Shown in pieces: positions 7,703 to 14,258 of a stretch of DNA of 57,381 nucleotides. The stretch is from a virus, in IMG/VR virus record IMGVR_UViG_3300042896_000260, positions 1-57,381 of that record. The stretch is one strand, 5' to 3'. A model generated the notes under the pieces. It did not search any database and was not told where the DNA came from. It saw nothing but the letters and a program-made list of their open reading frames with translations. The position numbers were made by a program, and so were the translations under genes. Every line of letters starts with the position of its first letter. Position 1 is the stretch's first letter.

Positions 7703-7923
7703 AGTGTGTACAATGCGGCGGTAGTACCAAGGTGATGACCACCTACAACAACGAGAATGGCAGCATCCGAAGGCGTCGCCGGTGCCTGGAGTGTGACTAT
7801 CGGTTCACCACCCGGGAGAAAGCCGACCCTCCCGAGGAACAACTGTATCCGTACGGGATTCGGGTTGACGGGTTACCCCACCCGTGTTATAATCGGGATT
7901 CCGAGGAACTTATAGAGGACTGA
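7699..7923 (+). CDS. NrdR-like zinc-ribbon protein without ATP-cone
   Basis: Seventy-four residues, starting within the last codons of datZ (ATGA). C3-x2-C6 and C29-x2-C32 form a zinc ribbon, and the stretch RRRRRCLECDYRFTTRE closely matches the DNA-binding zinc ribbon of NrdR, the repressor of ribonucleotide reductase genes. The ATP-cone that senses nucleotides in NrdR (about 100 residues) is missing, so this is a free-standing ribbon. It may be a DNA-binding regulator; whether it acts on host nrd genes or on the phage's own palindromic operators is unknown. The gene holds the next promoter near its 3' end. Confidence 0.75.
   Translation: MKCVQCGGSTKVMTTYNNENGSIRRRRRCLECDYRFTTREKADPPEEQLYPYGIRVDGLPHPCYNRDSEELIED
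7865..7893 (+). promoter_or_regulatory. Early promoter with operator-like spacer (family member 2)
   Basis: TTGACG - 17 bp - TATAAT, with CCACCCGTGT in the spacer abutting the -10 box. It lies inside the end of the zinc-ribbon gene, and the leader ATAGAGGAC (7912-7920) follows just before the TTG start of the deacetylase-like gene at 7925. Confidence 0.75.
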
Positions 7924-7924
7924 C

Positions 7925-8755
7925 TTGACCCCGATTTTCTACACCCCCGCCCAGACCGCTGACCACGACTTCATCTCGGTCAGCAAGATCCCCGAGTTCG
8001 TGCGACAGGCCGACCGCAAGACCAACAGCGATATCGAGCCGCTGACCCCGACCGATCTGGCCCGGGCGCACGACCCCGATTTCGTGGACGACGTGCTTAC
8101 GTGCCGAGTCGCGAACGGATTCGGAAACAGGAATCCGGCGCTCACCGACACAACCCGCTACACGACCGGGAACATCGTCCGGGCGACCGAGTGGGTGATT
8201 CAGGAGGGCATGCTCGTGGCGTGCTCGGCCACACAGGGATTCCACCACGCACACTACGCTAGTTGCTACGGGTACTGCACGTTCAACGGCCTGATCCTGG
8301 CCGCGCGGCGTGCTGTCGATCTCCTGGGCTTGAGGGTGCTGATCATCGACGGCGACGGCCATGAGGGTGACGGCACCGACGACATCATCGACAAGACGGG
8401 TCTCTACCACGACGTAATCAACATCGACCGTCGACAACTGGCGCATGGTGTTCGCCCGACTTGGAACGCCCGGATGTGGATGCATTACTTCACCCATTTG
8501 ATCAATCTGCACGAGCCGGGTATAATACTATACCAAGCGGGGGCCGATGCCTGGGAAGAAGATCCGTACGGCGCGGGGTACCTGAGCAAAGAGGGGATGC
8601 GTGATCGCGATAGCGGGTTGTTCCAAGCCGCTGCAAATGCTGTGATCCCCGTGGTGTGGAACCTAGCCGGTGGGTACACCGATCCGATGCAGGGCACGAT
8701 CGACATCCATCTGCAAACGCTCCAAGTGAGCGACGAGGTGTACTATGGCCGGTAA
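7925..8755 (+). CDS. Histone-deacetylase-fold amidohydrolase (acetylpolyamine amidohydrolase-like)
   Basis: A 276-residue zinc hydrolase of the arginase/deacetylase fold, starting at TTG 7925 five bases after the ATAGAGGAC leader. All catalytic positions can be read: the His pair in GFHHAH (H107, H108), metal ligands in DGDGHEGDGT (D142, D144, H146), the third ligand in QAGADAWEEDPYG (D208) and the transition-state Tyr in NLAGGYTD (Y251). Bacterial relatives deacetylate acetylated polyamines, acetoin-pathway substrates or proteins. The substrate here is unknown; freeing polyamines for DNA packing or removing acetyl marks from host proteins are guesses. It is shorter than typical members (about 310-370 residues). 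Such a gene in a phage is uncommon. Confidence 0.85.
   Translation: MTPIFYTPAQTADHDFISVSKIPEFVRQADRKTNSDIEPLTPTDLARAHDPDFVDDVLTCRVANGFGNRNPALTDTTRYTTGNIVRATEWVIQEGMLVACSATQGFHHAHYASCYGYCTFNGLILAARRAVDLLGLRVLIIDGDGHEGDGTDDIIDKTGLYHDVINIDRRQLAHGVRPTWNARMWMHYFTHLINLHEPGIILYQAGADAWEEDPYGAGYLSKEGMRDRDSGLFQAAANAVIPVVWNLAGGYTDPMQGTIDIHLQTLQVSDEVYYGR
8498..8526 (+). promoter_or_regulatory. Possible intragenic promoter
   Basis: TTGATC - 17 bp - TATAAT lies within the deacetylase-like gene, about 220 bases before the next start at 8745. The -10 box overlaps an imperfect palindrome (GGTATAATACTATACC). The CACC(C/G)GTG core is absent, so it is not a member of the early promoter family and could be chance. 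Confidence 0.4.
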
Positions 8756-9929
8756 TGCCCCGATGTCCTTCGTGGACCTGATGCGCGGCGTGAGCAAGGT
8801 GCACAAGGGTCTCGCCGAGAGCGTGCCCGGTGCCAAACGCATTCCGCAGGAGATGTCCTCCAAGGTCGAGAAGATGATGCCGACGGAGGTGCTCGAGGAG
8901 TACAACCGGCGAAAGATGTTCGGCCAGACCTCCACCGGCGAGCCCTACCGTGGCGTGATCCGCGAGTCGATCGGGGAGGCACCGGGTACCGGCGGGCGTC
9001 TGCCGAAGAGAGGGCATCTTCTCGTGGTGCCGGAGTCCAAGGCTAGCCGCTACGCGCAGGGGCTCGAGCCCATGGCGGGCGTCAGCGACATGCGATTCAA
9101 GCGCTACCAGAACATGGGAGCCGAGCCGCCGCTGACCGCCTATACCTTGGGCGATGTCGACCAGATGAAGATGGCCGGTCAGCCGAAGGCCGACATCTTT
9201 GACATTAACGCACTCGACATCGGACGTGGCATGGGGCCGATGCAGTACCGTGCGATGTACGACATGATCAACGCGGGCGGCGACGTGAATCAGGCGTCGT
9301 TCCTGACCGACATCAACGTGCTGCGGCGTCTGGGCAACGTGGCACCGCTGTATCTGGACGACCCCGCCCGCGTGGCCCATCGCGGTATCATGCCGATCAG
9401 CGAGTCGCCAAAGCCCGCCGGGTCTTACAGTCAGCAATTGTTCTCACAGCCGATCTCCTCGAAAGGTGGGGAGCAGTACGCTCTGCAGAAACTGTTCGAG
9501 GACTACGACGATTTGGTCGATGAGGCGATGACCATGCAACCCCGCGACCTGCGTGGCATGAGCCCCGACGTCATGGCCGGGTTGCTTTACTCACGCGAGG
9601 CGCAGTTGAACAAGGCGTACGGTCCGGAGTCGCAAGGCGGTATGATGGCGCTGCCTCAGCACCTGGGGAACAAGGACGTATTGTTCCGTCTGACGGAGCC
9701 CTACCGTTCTGCGGCTGCACGAGTTAACGAGACTGGCGTGCGTGCCGGCATCGGACCCCACACACTCGGGCGTGCTCGCACCACCGAAGAGGCGATCTAC
9801 CGGATGTTGCGTCAGGGTTCGGACCCGGACGACATCGCGAACGACCTGCTGCGCGAGATGCGCGGAGAGACCGGCGGCATGAAGGGACGCTATGCAAAAG
9901 GGGGACTCGCAAGTGCACTCCAAGGTTGA
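8745..9929 (+). CDS. Unknown protein resembling parts of large phage polyvalent proteins, 394 aa
   Basis: ATG at 8745 overlaps the end of the deacetylase-like gene, so the two are probably co-translated. The segment GRGMGPMQYRAMYDMINAGG ... FLTDINVLRRLGN (about residues 164-200) recalls a domain found in large phage polyvalent proteins, and the C terminus ends in RYAKGGLASALQG, a glycine-rich motif also seen in the virion protein at 18741 (AYAKGGKV). A virion-carried protein or an injected effector is therefore possible although the gene lies in the early arc. No catalytic residues are evident. Confidence 0.65.
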   Translation: MAGNAPMSFVDLMRGVSKVHKGLAESVPGAKRIPQEMSSKVEKMMPTEVLEEYNRRKMFGQTSTGEPYRGVIRESIGEAPGTGGRLPKRGHLLVVPESKASRYAQGLEPMAGVSDMRFKRYQNMGAEPPLTAYTLGDVDQMKMAGQPKADIFDINALDIGRGMGPMQYRAMYDMINAGGDVNQASFLTDINVLRRLGNVAPLYLDDPARVAHRGIMPISESPKPAGSYSQQLFSQPISSKGGEQYALQKLFEDYDDLVDEAMTMQPRDLRGMSPDVMAGLLYSREAQLNKAYGPESQGGMMALPQHLGNKDVLFRLTEPYRSAAARVNETGVRAGIGPHTLGRARTTEEAIYRMLRQGSDPDDIANDLLREMRGETGGMKGRYAKGGLASALQG

Positions 9930-10185
9930 CATCACCACAATCGTGGACGAGCGGGGCTCGCAGTACGGCGATTTCGCCGAGCAGGGGCAGATCGCTCAGG
10001 CGCTGAAGGACTACATGCGCGAGCACATCGGGTGGGACCGGCTGAGTGCCCATCAGCGCGAGGCGCTCGACATGATCATGCACAAGGTCTCCCGCATTCT
10101 GAACGGGAACCCGAACCACAAAGACTCCTGGGTCGACATCGAGGGTTACGCCCATATCGTGGCGATCAGGATACCGGGGGATTGA
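9892..10185 (+). CDS. DUF6378-like protein, 97 aa
   Basis: ATG 9892 overlaps the previous gene by 38 bases; a GTG at 9910 is an alternative start. The pattern DERGSQYGDFAEQGQIAQALK ... QREALDMIMHKVSRILNGNP-NHKDSWVDIEGYAHIV matches a widespread small phage family (DUF6378) with a conserved Glu/Asp/His set on helices. MazG-like nucleotide hydrolysis has been proposed for similar all-alpha folds, but its function is not established. It is followed by a promoter of the shared family. Confidence 0.75.
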   Translation: MQKGDSQVHSKVDITTIVDERGSQYGDFAEQGQIAQALKDYMREHIGWDRLSAHQREALDMIMHKVSRILNGNPNHKDSWVDIEGYAHIVAIRIPGD

Positions 10186-10211
10186 CAAGGGTATAGCACC
10201 GGTGTTATACT
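10182..10211 (+). promoter_or_regulatory. Early promoter with near-perfect operator palindrome (family member 3)
   Basis: TTGACA - 18 bp - TATACT. The spacer and -10 box contain GTATAGCACCGGTGTTATAC, a 20-bp palindrome with one mismatched pair. RNA polymerase and a dimeric regulator bound here would compete. The leader ATAGAGGACA (10241-10250) follows. Confidence 0.8.
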
Positions 10212-10256
10212 TCAGGTACTGGATCTTCCCAGTGAAACACATAGAGGACACGCCAA

Positions 10257-10541
10257 ATGGCACAAGTTGCAAGCATCATCACCGAGTCCATGGTCGACGA
10301 GTTGGCGCAAGTGCGCGACCAGTTGAAGGCACTGGAGGCCCGCGAGAAGTTCCTCAAGGAGCAATTCCGCAACGAGGGCGCGGGCACCTATCGTGGCCGT
10401 CACTACCAGATCGAGATCGTGTTCACGACGCAGAAGAACACGGACATGGACGCGGTGCGGGCAGAATTGGGGGCCGCATGGATCGCGTCACACTACAAGA
10501 CCATCGAGAAGATGAACATTCGCCAGATGGAACTCGTATGA
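10257..10541 (+). CDS. Unknown early protein, 94 aa, N-terminal coiled coil
   Basis: Starts at ATG 10257, after ATAGAGGACACGCCAA. Residues 10-40 (MVDELAQVRDQLKALEAREKFLKE) form a strong coiled coil; the second half has strands (TYRGRHYQIEIVFTTQKN) and a helix. It is reminiscent of small phage proteins of the DUF2312/gp5.5 size class, but no function is assigned. First gene of the operon behind the palindromic promoter. Confidence 0.72.
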   Translation: MAQVASIITESMVDELAQVRDQLKALEAREKFLKEQFRNEGAGTYRGRHYQIEIVFTTQKNTDMDAVRAELGAAWIASHYKTIEKMNIRQMELV

Positions 10542-10771
10542 AAGAGATCTACACCACCAAGACGGGGGTGAAGATTGGCCTCGCCTACGAGCGCCCCTTG
10601 CGATTTACCGTTGGTCAAGACATGGAGCGCCTACAGACGGCGCTTCTCAGCCAGAGGAGAAAGATTATGCCGAACATGAGTACTCAGCACCTAGTCGACA
10701 TCTTGTGTTGGATTCTGGCGGTCGTTGCCCTGGTCGGCATGTTCGCCATAGGCAGTCACGTCTTCGCGTGA
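10538..10771 (+). CDS. Small membrane protein, 77 aa
   Basis: ATG 10538 overlaps the previous stop (ATGA). Residues 1-45 are polar; residues about 52-75 (DILCWILAVVALVGMFAIGSHVF) form one transmembrane helix at the C terminus, so it is probably a tail-anchored inner-membrane protein. An early membrane protein could act in superinfection exclusion or host takeover, but nothing in the sequence decides this. A terminator follows. Confidence 0.65.
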   Translation: MKEIYTTKTGVKIGLAYERPLRFTVGQDMERLQTALLSQRRKIMPNMSTQHLVDILCWILAVVALVGMFAIGSHVFA

Positions 10772-10821
10772 TATGATCGGAATGCCGGGTTCATCTCCGC
10801 CCGGTGCAGAAGCCATTAACA

Positions 10822-10846
10822 GGAGCCCTCCGGGGCTCCTCTTTTT
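10822..10846 (+). terminator. Rho-independent terminator
   Basis: GGAGCCC-TCCG-GGGCTCC (10822-10839) is a perfect seven-pair stem with a four-base loop, followed by TCTTTTT. The ATAGAGGAC leader of the next gene starts two bases later (10849), so the next gene has no promoter between itself and the terminator; it must rely on read-through. Confidence 0.88.
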
Positions 10847-10861
10847 ACATAGAGGACCAAA

Positions 10862-11620
10862 ATGAGCCGAATCGTGTGGACCAAAGCCGAGAAAGCGCTG
10901 ATCTCGGACGAACTCGAGCGTATTTTCGCATCGATGCCCTGGAAGACCAATCTCGATGCCCTGCGAGAGGCGCAGCGAGTCCTGCCCGCAGCGAGGCATA
11001 TAGTAGTAAACCACGGCAGGGCGTGGAGCCACAAGGAGAGGATCCGTCTGGCGCGCGCTGCTGCGGGGCAGGTGCTCAAGAAGCGAGCCGAGGCCGAGAA
11101 GACCCGCAAGGAGGCGTTCGAGGTGGCCGTCGCTACTGGGATAGCCCGACCCGTGCAGGAGCCCAAGGAAGGTACCACGGCGAGGCTCGCTCGGGTATTC
11201 GACGAGATCCTGGACATCCTGGCCGACAAGGTGGCGCAGCGGCTGCAGCAACCGGGGGTCTCGATCAGCACGAAGGCCATGCCGCTGCCCGAGCGGGTCA
11301 AGCACAACCCCGAGCCGCCCAGTGCACCCCGCGTGGCCAAGACCGGCGTGCTCGTGATCGGGCTCCTGGGCGATCGGGTCGAGGCGTTGCCTATCTACAA
11401 CACCCTGGACATCACGTTCCTACCGACCGAACAAGCGCTGTCGAAAGACTACGTGAAGCGTGCCTACACGATCCTGATGACGAAATTCATCAATCACGCG
11501 GTGCAGGACAAATACCGAAAGGCCAACAACCTGCACTACTGCAACGGCGGCACGAGCGACCTAGCGAGAATCCTGATCTCGATCGCCGTCAAGGAGGATA
11601 TGGATCTTGCAAGGGTATAG
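10862..11620 (+). CDS. Unknown early protein, 252 aa
   Basis: ATG 10862 follows ATAGAGGACCAAA. The N-terminal part (IVWTKAEKALISDELERIF ... KERIRLARAAAGQVLKKRAE) looks like a helix-turn-helix-like or helical DNA-binding segment; residues 65-90 are a basic coiled coil; the C-terminal half (KTGVLVIGLLGDRVEALPI ... LPTEQALSKDYVKRAYTILM) has an alternating strand-helix pattern that suggests a small alpha/beta domain such as a receiver- or Toprim-like fold. No catalytic motif is clear. It could be a regulator of the early regulon; unproven. Confidence 0.72.
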   Translation: MSRIVWTKAEKALISDELERIFASMPWKTNLDALREAQRVLPAARHIVVNHGRAWSHKERIRLARAAAGQVLKKRAEAEKTRKEAFEVAVATGIARPVQEPKEGTTARLARVFDEILDILADKVAQRLQQPGVSISTKAMPLPERVKHNPEPPSAPRVAKTGVLVIGLLGDRVEALPIYNTLDITFLPTEQALSKDYVKRAYTILMTKFINHAVQDKYRKANNLHYCNGGTSDLARILISIAVKEDMDLARV

Positions 11621-11635
11621 CACCCGTGTTATAAT
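11607..11635 (+). promoter_or_regulatory. Early promoter with operator-like spacer (family member 4)
   Basis: TTGCAA - 17 bp - TATAAT. The sequence GGGTATAGCACCCGTGTTAT is almost the same as at 10190; the central pair differs, so the palindrome has the core CACCCGTG. It overlaps the 3' end of the gene ending at 11620. Leader ATAGAGGAC lies at 11652-11660. Confidence 0.78.
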
Positions 11636-11666
11636 GGGTTTCCATCAACTGATAGAGGACAGCAAA

Positions 11667-11876
11667 ATGGTCAAGACTACTGAATTCCGATTCGCTTCCG
11701 GTGCCGAGGCCGTCGCCCATTTCTACAAGCAGGGCTTTGAGACCATCGAGTGGGTCAAGACTGAGGACGGGTCGCCCGACGTGCGCGTCATGGACGACGG
11801 CATCAACATCGTGCAGATCCGTCGCGCCGAAATGCTCGATTGGGTGGCCACGCTGATCGAAGTGGAGGGCATCTGA
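11667..11876 (+). CDS. Unknown early protein, 69 aa
   Basis: The frame is open from 11607, but ATG 11667 is chosen because the ATAGAGGACAGCAAA leader lies just before it and the upstream part is promoter. Alternating strands and a helix (FASGAEAVAHFYKQGFETIE, then VRVMDDGINIVQI) suggest a small alpha/beta domain. Not recognised. Confidence 0.7.
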   Translation: MVKTTEFRFASGAEAVAHFYKQGFETIEWVKTEDGSPDVRVMDDGINIVQIRRAEMLDWVATLIEVEGI

Positions 11877-11877
11877 C

Positions 11878-12108
11878 ATGGTGGCGCACGCTCTGCGCCT
11901 GGGGCGCTACACCGAGATCGCCGGATCGGTGCGTGGGAAGTTCAAGACATACACCGACGGGCAGTTGTCGTTCGCCTACAACGACATCGTGCAGACCATC
12001 TCGATCATGGGCGACTCGATCGACCCTGAGTATGCCACTAAGCTCGACGCCGAGATGGACGAAATCCTGACTGAGATGAGCAAGCGTATGAAAGGAGCCA
12101 AGAAATGA
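11878..12108 (+). CDS. Unknown early protein, 76 aa
   Basis: Starts one base after the previous stop. The N-terminal half is basic (ALRLGRYTEIAGSVRGKFKT) and the C-terminal half is an acidic helix ending in a Lys-rich tail (MSKRMKGAKK). No family recognised; co-transcribed with its neighbours. Confidence 0.65.
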   Translation: MVAHALRLGRYTEIAGSVRGKFKTYTDGQLSFAYNDIVQTISIMGDSIDPEYATKLDAEMDEILTEMSKRMKGAKK

Positions 12109-12245
12109 CACGCGACGAATTCCTGCGACTGTTGGCCGAGTGGATCGAGCGCGAGGCCGCGCAGCACCCCGATTCTGATGACGCCGAGCCCTTGCGTGCA
12201 GCGGGCGACCGCCTTGTAGACGAAGCCCTGGAGTACGTGCCATGA
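12105..12245 (+). CDS. Unknown small protein, 46 aa
   Basis: ATG 12105 overlaps the previous stop (ATGA), has AGGAGCC upstream, and its own stop overlaps the next start (ATGA at 12242), which supports translation despite the short length. Acidic and helical (TRDEFLRLLAEWIEREAAQH). Function unknown. Confidence 0.6.
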   Translation: MTRDEFLRLLAEWIEREAAQHPDSDDAEPLRAAGDRLVDEALEYVP

Positions 12246-12526
12246 ACATCCCCGAGCGCACCCTTGACCTGATCGACGAACTCGCCAATCACGGATTTCA
12301 GCCCCGGTCGTATTCGGGGCGTTTCATGAACGGCAAGAAATGCGTGGCGTGCGTGATGCCGTGGAACAGCGGCTACACACTGGACGACTTTCCGCAGGAG
12401 GGCCAGATCTGGGACAATCTCGGTCTGGACACGATCATCTACTGGCCCGGGCACGAGTGGACGCCCGCCGTCGAGAAATACGTCGAGACGGTCTTTGACC
12501 CTTCCGGTGATGGGGTCAACGAGTAA
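12242..12526 (+). CDS. Unknown early protein, 94 aa
   Basis: Begins inside the previous stop. Contains two Cys (KKCVACVMPW) and several Trp/Tyr residues (WNSGYTLDDF, YWPGHEWTPAVEKY), which suggest a compact alpha/beta fold. No family recognised. It ends just before the strongest member of the palindromic promoter family. Confidence 0.68.
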   Translation: MNIPERTLDLIDELANHGFQPRSYSGRFMNGKKCVACVMPWNSGYTLDDFPQEGQIWDNLGLDTIIYWPGHEWTPAVEKYVETVFDPSGDGVNE

Positions 12527-12530
12527 ATAA

Positions 12531-12560
12531 TTGACAATACTATAGCACCGGTGTTATACT
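12531..12560 (+). promoter_or_regulatory. Early promoter with operator palindrome (family member 5)
   Basis: TTGACA - 18 bp - TATACT, with TATAGCACCGGTGTTATACT and the trailing TCAGGTACTGGATC identical to the promoter at 10182; the two regions look like a duplicated cassette. The 59-base stretch to the next start ends in the leader ATAGAGGAC (12604-12612). Confidence 0.82.
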
Positions 12561-12619
12561 TCAGGTACTGGATCGCGAAACGACCAGTAATCATCAACCC
12601 GACATAGAGGACAGACATC

Positions 12620-13135
12620 ATGACCAAGATCGCCATCATCAAGAGCACCAACGAGCAAGTGACCGTTCTGTCGGTCACCGGTGGTTGGACCACGGTTCGC
12701 GACCAAGCCGGCACCGAGAAGAAGGTGCGCAATGGCGCACTGACTGAGCCGGTCGAAATCACCGCCCCGACCACCGCGAAGCTCGTGAAGGCAAAGGCCG
12801 AGAAAGTGGCAAAGGAGCCCAAGGCACCCCGCGCCAAGAAGCCCCTGAATGAGCGTCTGAATGGCGTGGTCGAGTCCCTGTACCTGCAGTTCTACCAGGG
12901 CTACACCACCACCCGCAAGGACGGCACGAAGGTCCGCTCGATGGACAAGGGCGACAGCGTGGCCCAGTCGCTGCGCGGTCTGTCGATGGACGAGGTGTAC
13001 AAGCACGCCGCCAAGATCACGCACATCGGCGTGGCCGACCTGACCTCGCGATTCGCGCACCTGAACCCCGGCATGCAGCGCATGAACCTGGGCAACATGA
13101 TCCGCAAGTCCATGAAGGAGCAGGCAAATGTCTGA
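12620..13135 (+). CDS. Unknown early protein with basic linker, 171 aa
   Basis: ATG 12620. The N-terminal 50 residues (KIAIIKSTNEQVTVLSVTGG ... KVRNGALTEPVEI) form a strand-rich, possibly SH3-like module; then a Lys/Ala/Pro-rich linker (50-85, AKLVKAKAEKVAKEPKAPRA); then a helical domain with RKDGTKVRSMDKGD. Such an arrangement is common in phage DNA-binding or host-takeover proteins. It has the strongest early promoter in the window, so it is probably abundant. Confidence 0.72.
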   Translation: MTKIAIIKSTNEQVTVLSVTGGWTTVRDQAGTEKKVRNGALTEPVEITAPTTAKLVKAKAEKVAKEPKAPRAKKPLNERLNGVVESLYLQFYQGYTTTRKDGTKVRSMDKGDSVAQSLRGLSMDEVYKHAAKITHIGVADLTSRFAHLNPGMQRMNLGNMIRKSMKEQANV

Positions 13136-13358
13136 TATCTACTCGATCACCTTCTGGCTTCGTAACTTCGGCTACTCCACCTACCAAGTTACGAACGCTG
13201 ATGACGCCCTGCACGCGATGAACGTTCTGGTCGACATGTTCGAGAACAAGGAGCGCGTGCACATCAAAGACTTCAAGATTCGCGAAGTCAAGATCGTGCA
13301 CAAGATCGACACCGACTGGCCGTGGATCGACGCCGCGCAGGAGCAAGCAAATGCCTAA
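13128..13358 (+). CDS. Unknown early protein, 76 aa
   Basis: Starts eight bases before the previous stop. Strand-helix-strand pattern (ITFWLRNFGYSTYQVTNADDA, then IKDFKIREVKIVHKI), compatible with a small ferredoxin-like fold. Function unknown. Confidence 0.65.
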   Translation: MSDIYSITFWLRNFGYSTYQVTNADDALHAMNVLVDMFENKERVHIKDFKIREVKIVHKIDTDWPWIDAAQEQANA

Positions 13359-13557
13359 GGCACGCATCAAGATCACGACCGGCGAATTCGAGGGGCTGAT
13401 GCTCCTCGAAGGACGGCATATTCGGTTCACCACCAAAGTGCACCAGTTCGGGACCGACGCGGAGTTCAGCAAGCTCCTGCCCGAGGACCCGGAAGTCGAC
13501 GTGTGGAAGGCGTTCAAGGCGCTTGATACCTGGATCGACGAGAACATGAGAGGCTGA
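13351..13557 (+). CDS. Unknown early protein, 68 aa
   Basis: Overlaps the previous gene by eight bases. Basic N terminus (PKARIKITTGEFEG), acidic C-terminal half ending in a helix with Trp (DTWIDENM). Not recognised. Confidence 0.62.
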   Translation: MPKARIKITTGEFEGLMLLEGRHIRFTTKVHQFGTDAEFSKLLPEDPEVDVWKAFKALDTWIDENMRG

Positions 13558-13558
13558 C

Positions 13559-13678
13559 ATGAAGTGGCTCGGTGACTTGTTCGCCCTGGCCTGGGCGGTG
13601 TCTGTGGTGCTTGTGGTCTTCCTCGGGCCATTCGTCGCGTTGGCAATACTGATCAGTTACTTGTGGGGGATGCTATGA
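13559..13678 (+). CDS. Small hydrophobic membrane peptide, 39 aa
   Basis: ATG 13559 to TGA 13678. Almost the entire peptide is hydrophobic (LFALAWAVSVVLVVFLGPFV then ALAILISYLW), enough for one or two membrane passages. It overlaps the next gene (ATGA), which supports translation. Possible role in membrane targeting or exclusion; unproven. Confidence 0.55.
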   Translation: MKWLGDLFALAWAVSVVLVVFLGPFVALAILISYLWGML

Positions 13679-13902
13679 GCCTACGAGAAGCAGCGCAGCA
13701 GGCGCTTGAGGCGTTGGAAGACATCGCCGACGAGTTGATTTCCCCATACAACGATCCCATTGGCAAAGCAATCCTCGAACTCCGCACCGCGCTCACAGTG
13801 CCAGGAAACGACTACGAACGGGGCTTTGTGGACGGTATGTCCCATCAGGCCAAGTCCAGTGTGGATAGGGCTGTAAATGCGATGGCAAGGGGGCAGGAAT
13901 GA
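13675..13902 (+). CDS. Unknown small early protein, 75 aa
   Basis: ATG 13675, inside the previous stop and after TGGGGGATGCT. Begins with a helix typical of early phage proteins (SLREAAQQALEALEDIADEL) and continues with a GFVDGMSHQ segment. Resembles accessory proteins of lambda-like and Burkholderia phages; no function assigned. Confidence 0.65.
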   Translation: MSLREAAQQALEALEDIADELISPYNDPIGKAILELRTALTVPGNDYERGFVDGMSHQAKSSVDRAVNAMARGQE

Positions 13903-14258
13903 CCCGCGACGACATCATCCGCATGGCAGAGGAGTGCGGCATACCTGAGTTTGAGAACAACGAGTCTCAGGCAGACAACATCCTGCGCTTTGCCGCCCTT
14001 GTTGCCGCTGCCGAGCGAGAGAAGGTAGCCAGGTGGATGATGGGGCGTGGTTACGCCACGGGCCACGGCGACACCATAGAAGACCTGCTGCAAGAACTTG
14101 ATTGGCAGATTGCTGAAAACTGGAATAGGGCGCTGATCAATGGAATCACGACCGAGCGTGAGGCGTGTGCAAAGGTGTGCGAAACGTACGATCACGCTGA
14201 CCCGCTTGGCGTATCTACTGAGTGCGCCGCAGCCATCAGAGCAAGGGGGCAGGAATGA
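13899..14258 (+). CDS. Ead/Ea22-like accessory protein, 119 aa
   Basis: Starts in the previous stop (ATGA). The N terminus DDIIRMAEECGI and the later AAAEREKVARWMM and ITTEREACAKVCE blocks are frequent modules of phage accessory (Ead/Ea22-type) proteins, here joined in one chain; the second and third blocks look like repeats of one helix. Function in these families is unknown. Confidence 0.7.
   Translation: MTRDDIIRMAEECGIPEFENNESQADNILRFAALVAAAEREKVARWMMGRGYATGHGDTIEDLLQELDWQIAENWNRALINGITTEREACAKVCETYDHADPLGVSTECAAAIRARGQE

Noticed and set aside
10804-11634. 276-codon frame in another plus-strand phase
   Set aside because: Arg/Gly/Ala-rich composition typical of a frame-shifted GC-rich gene; the 10862-11620 frame has the ATAGAGGAC leader and a balanced composition.
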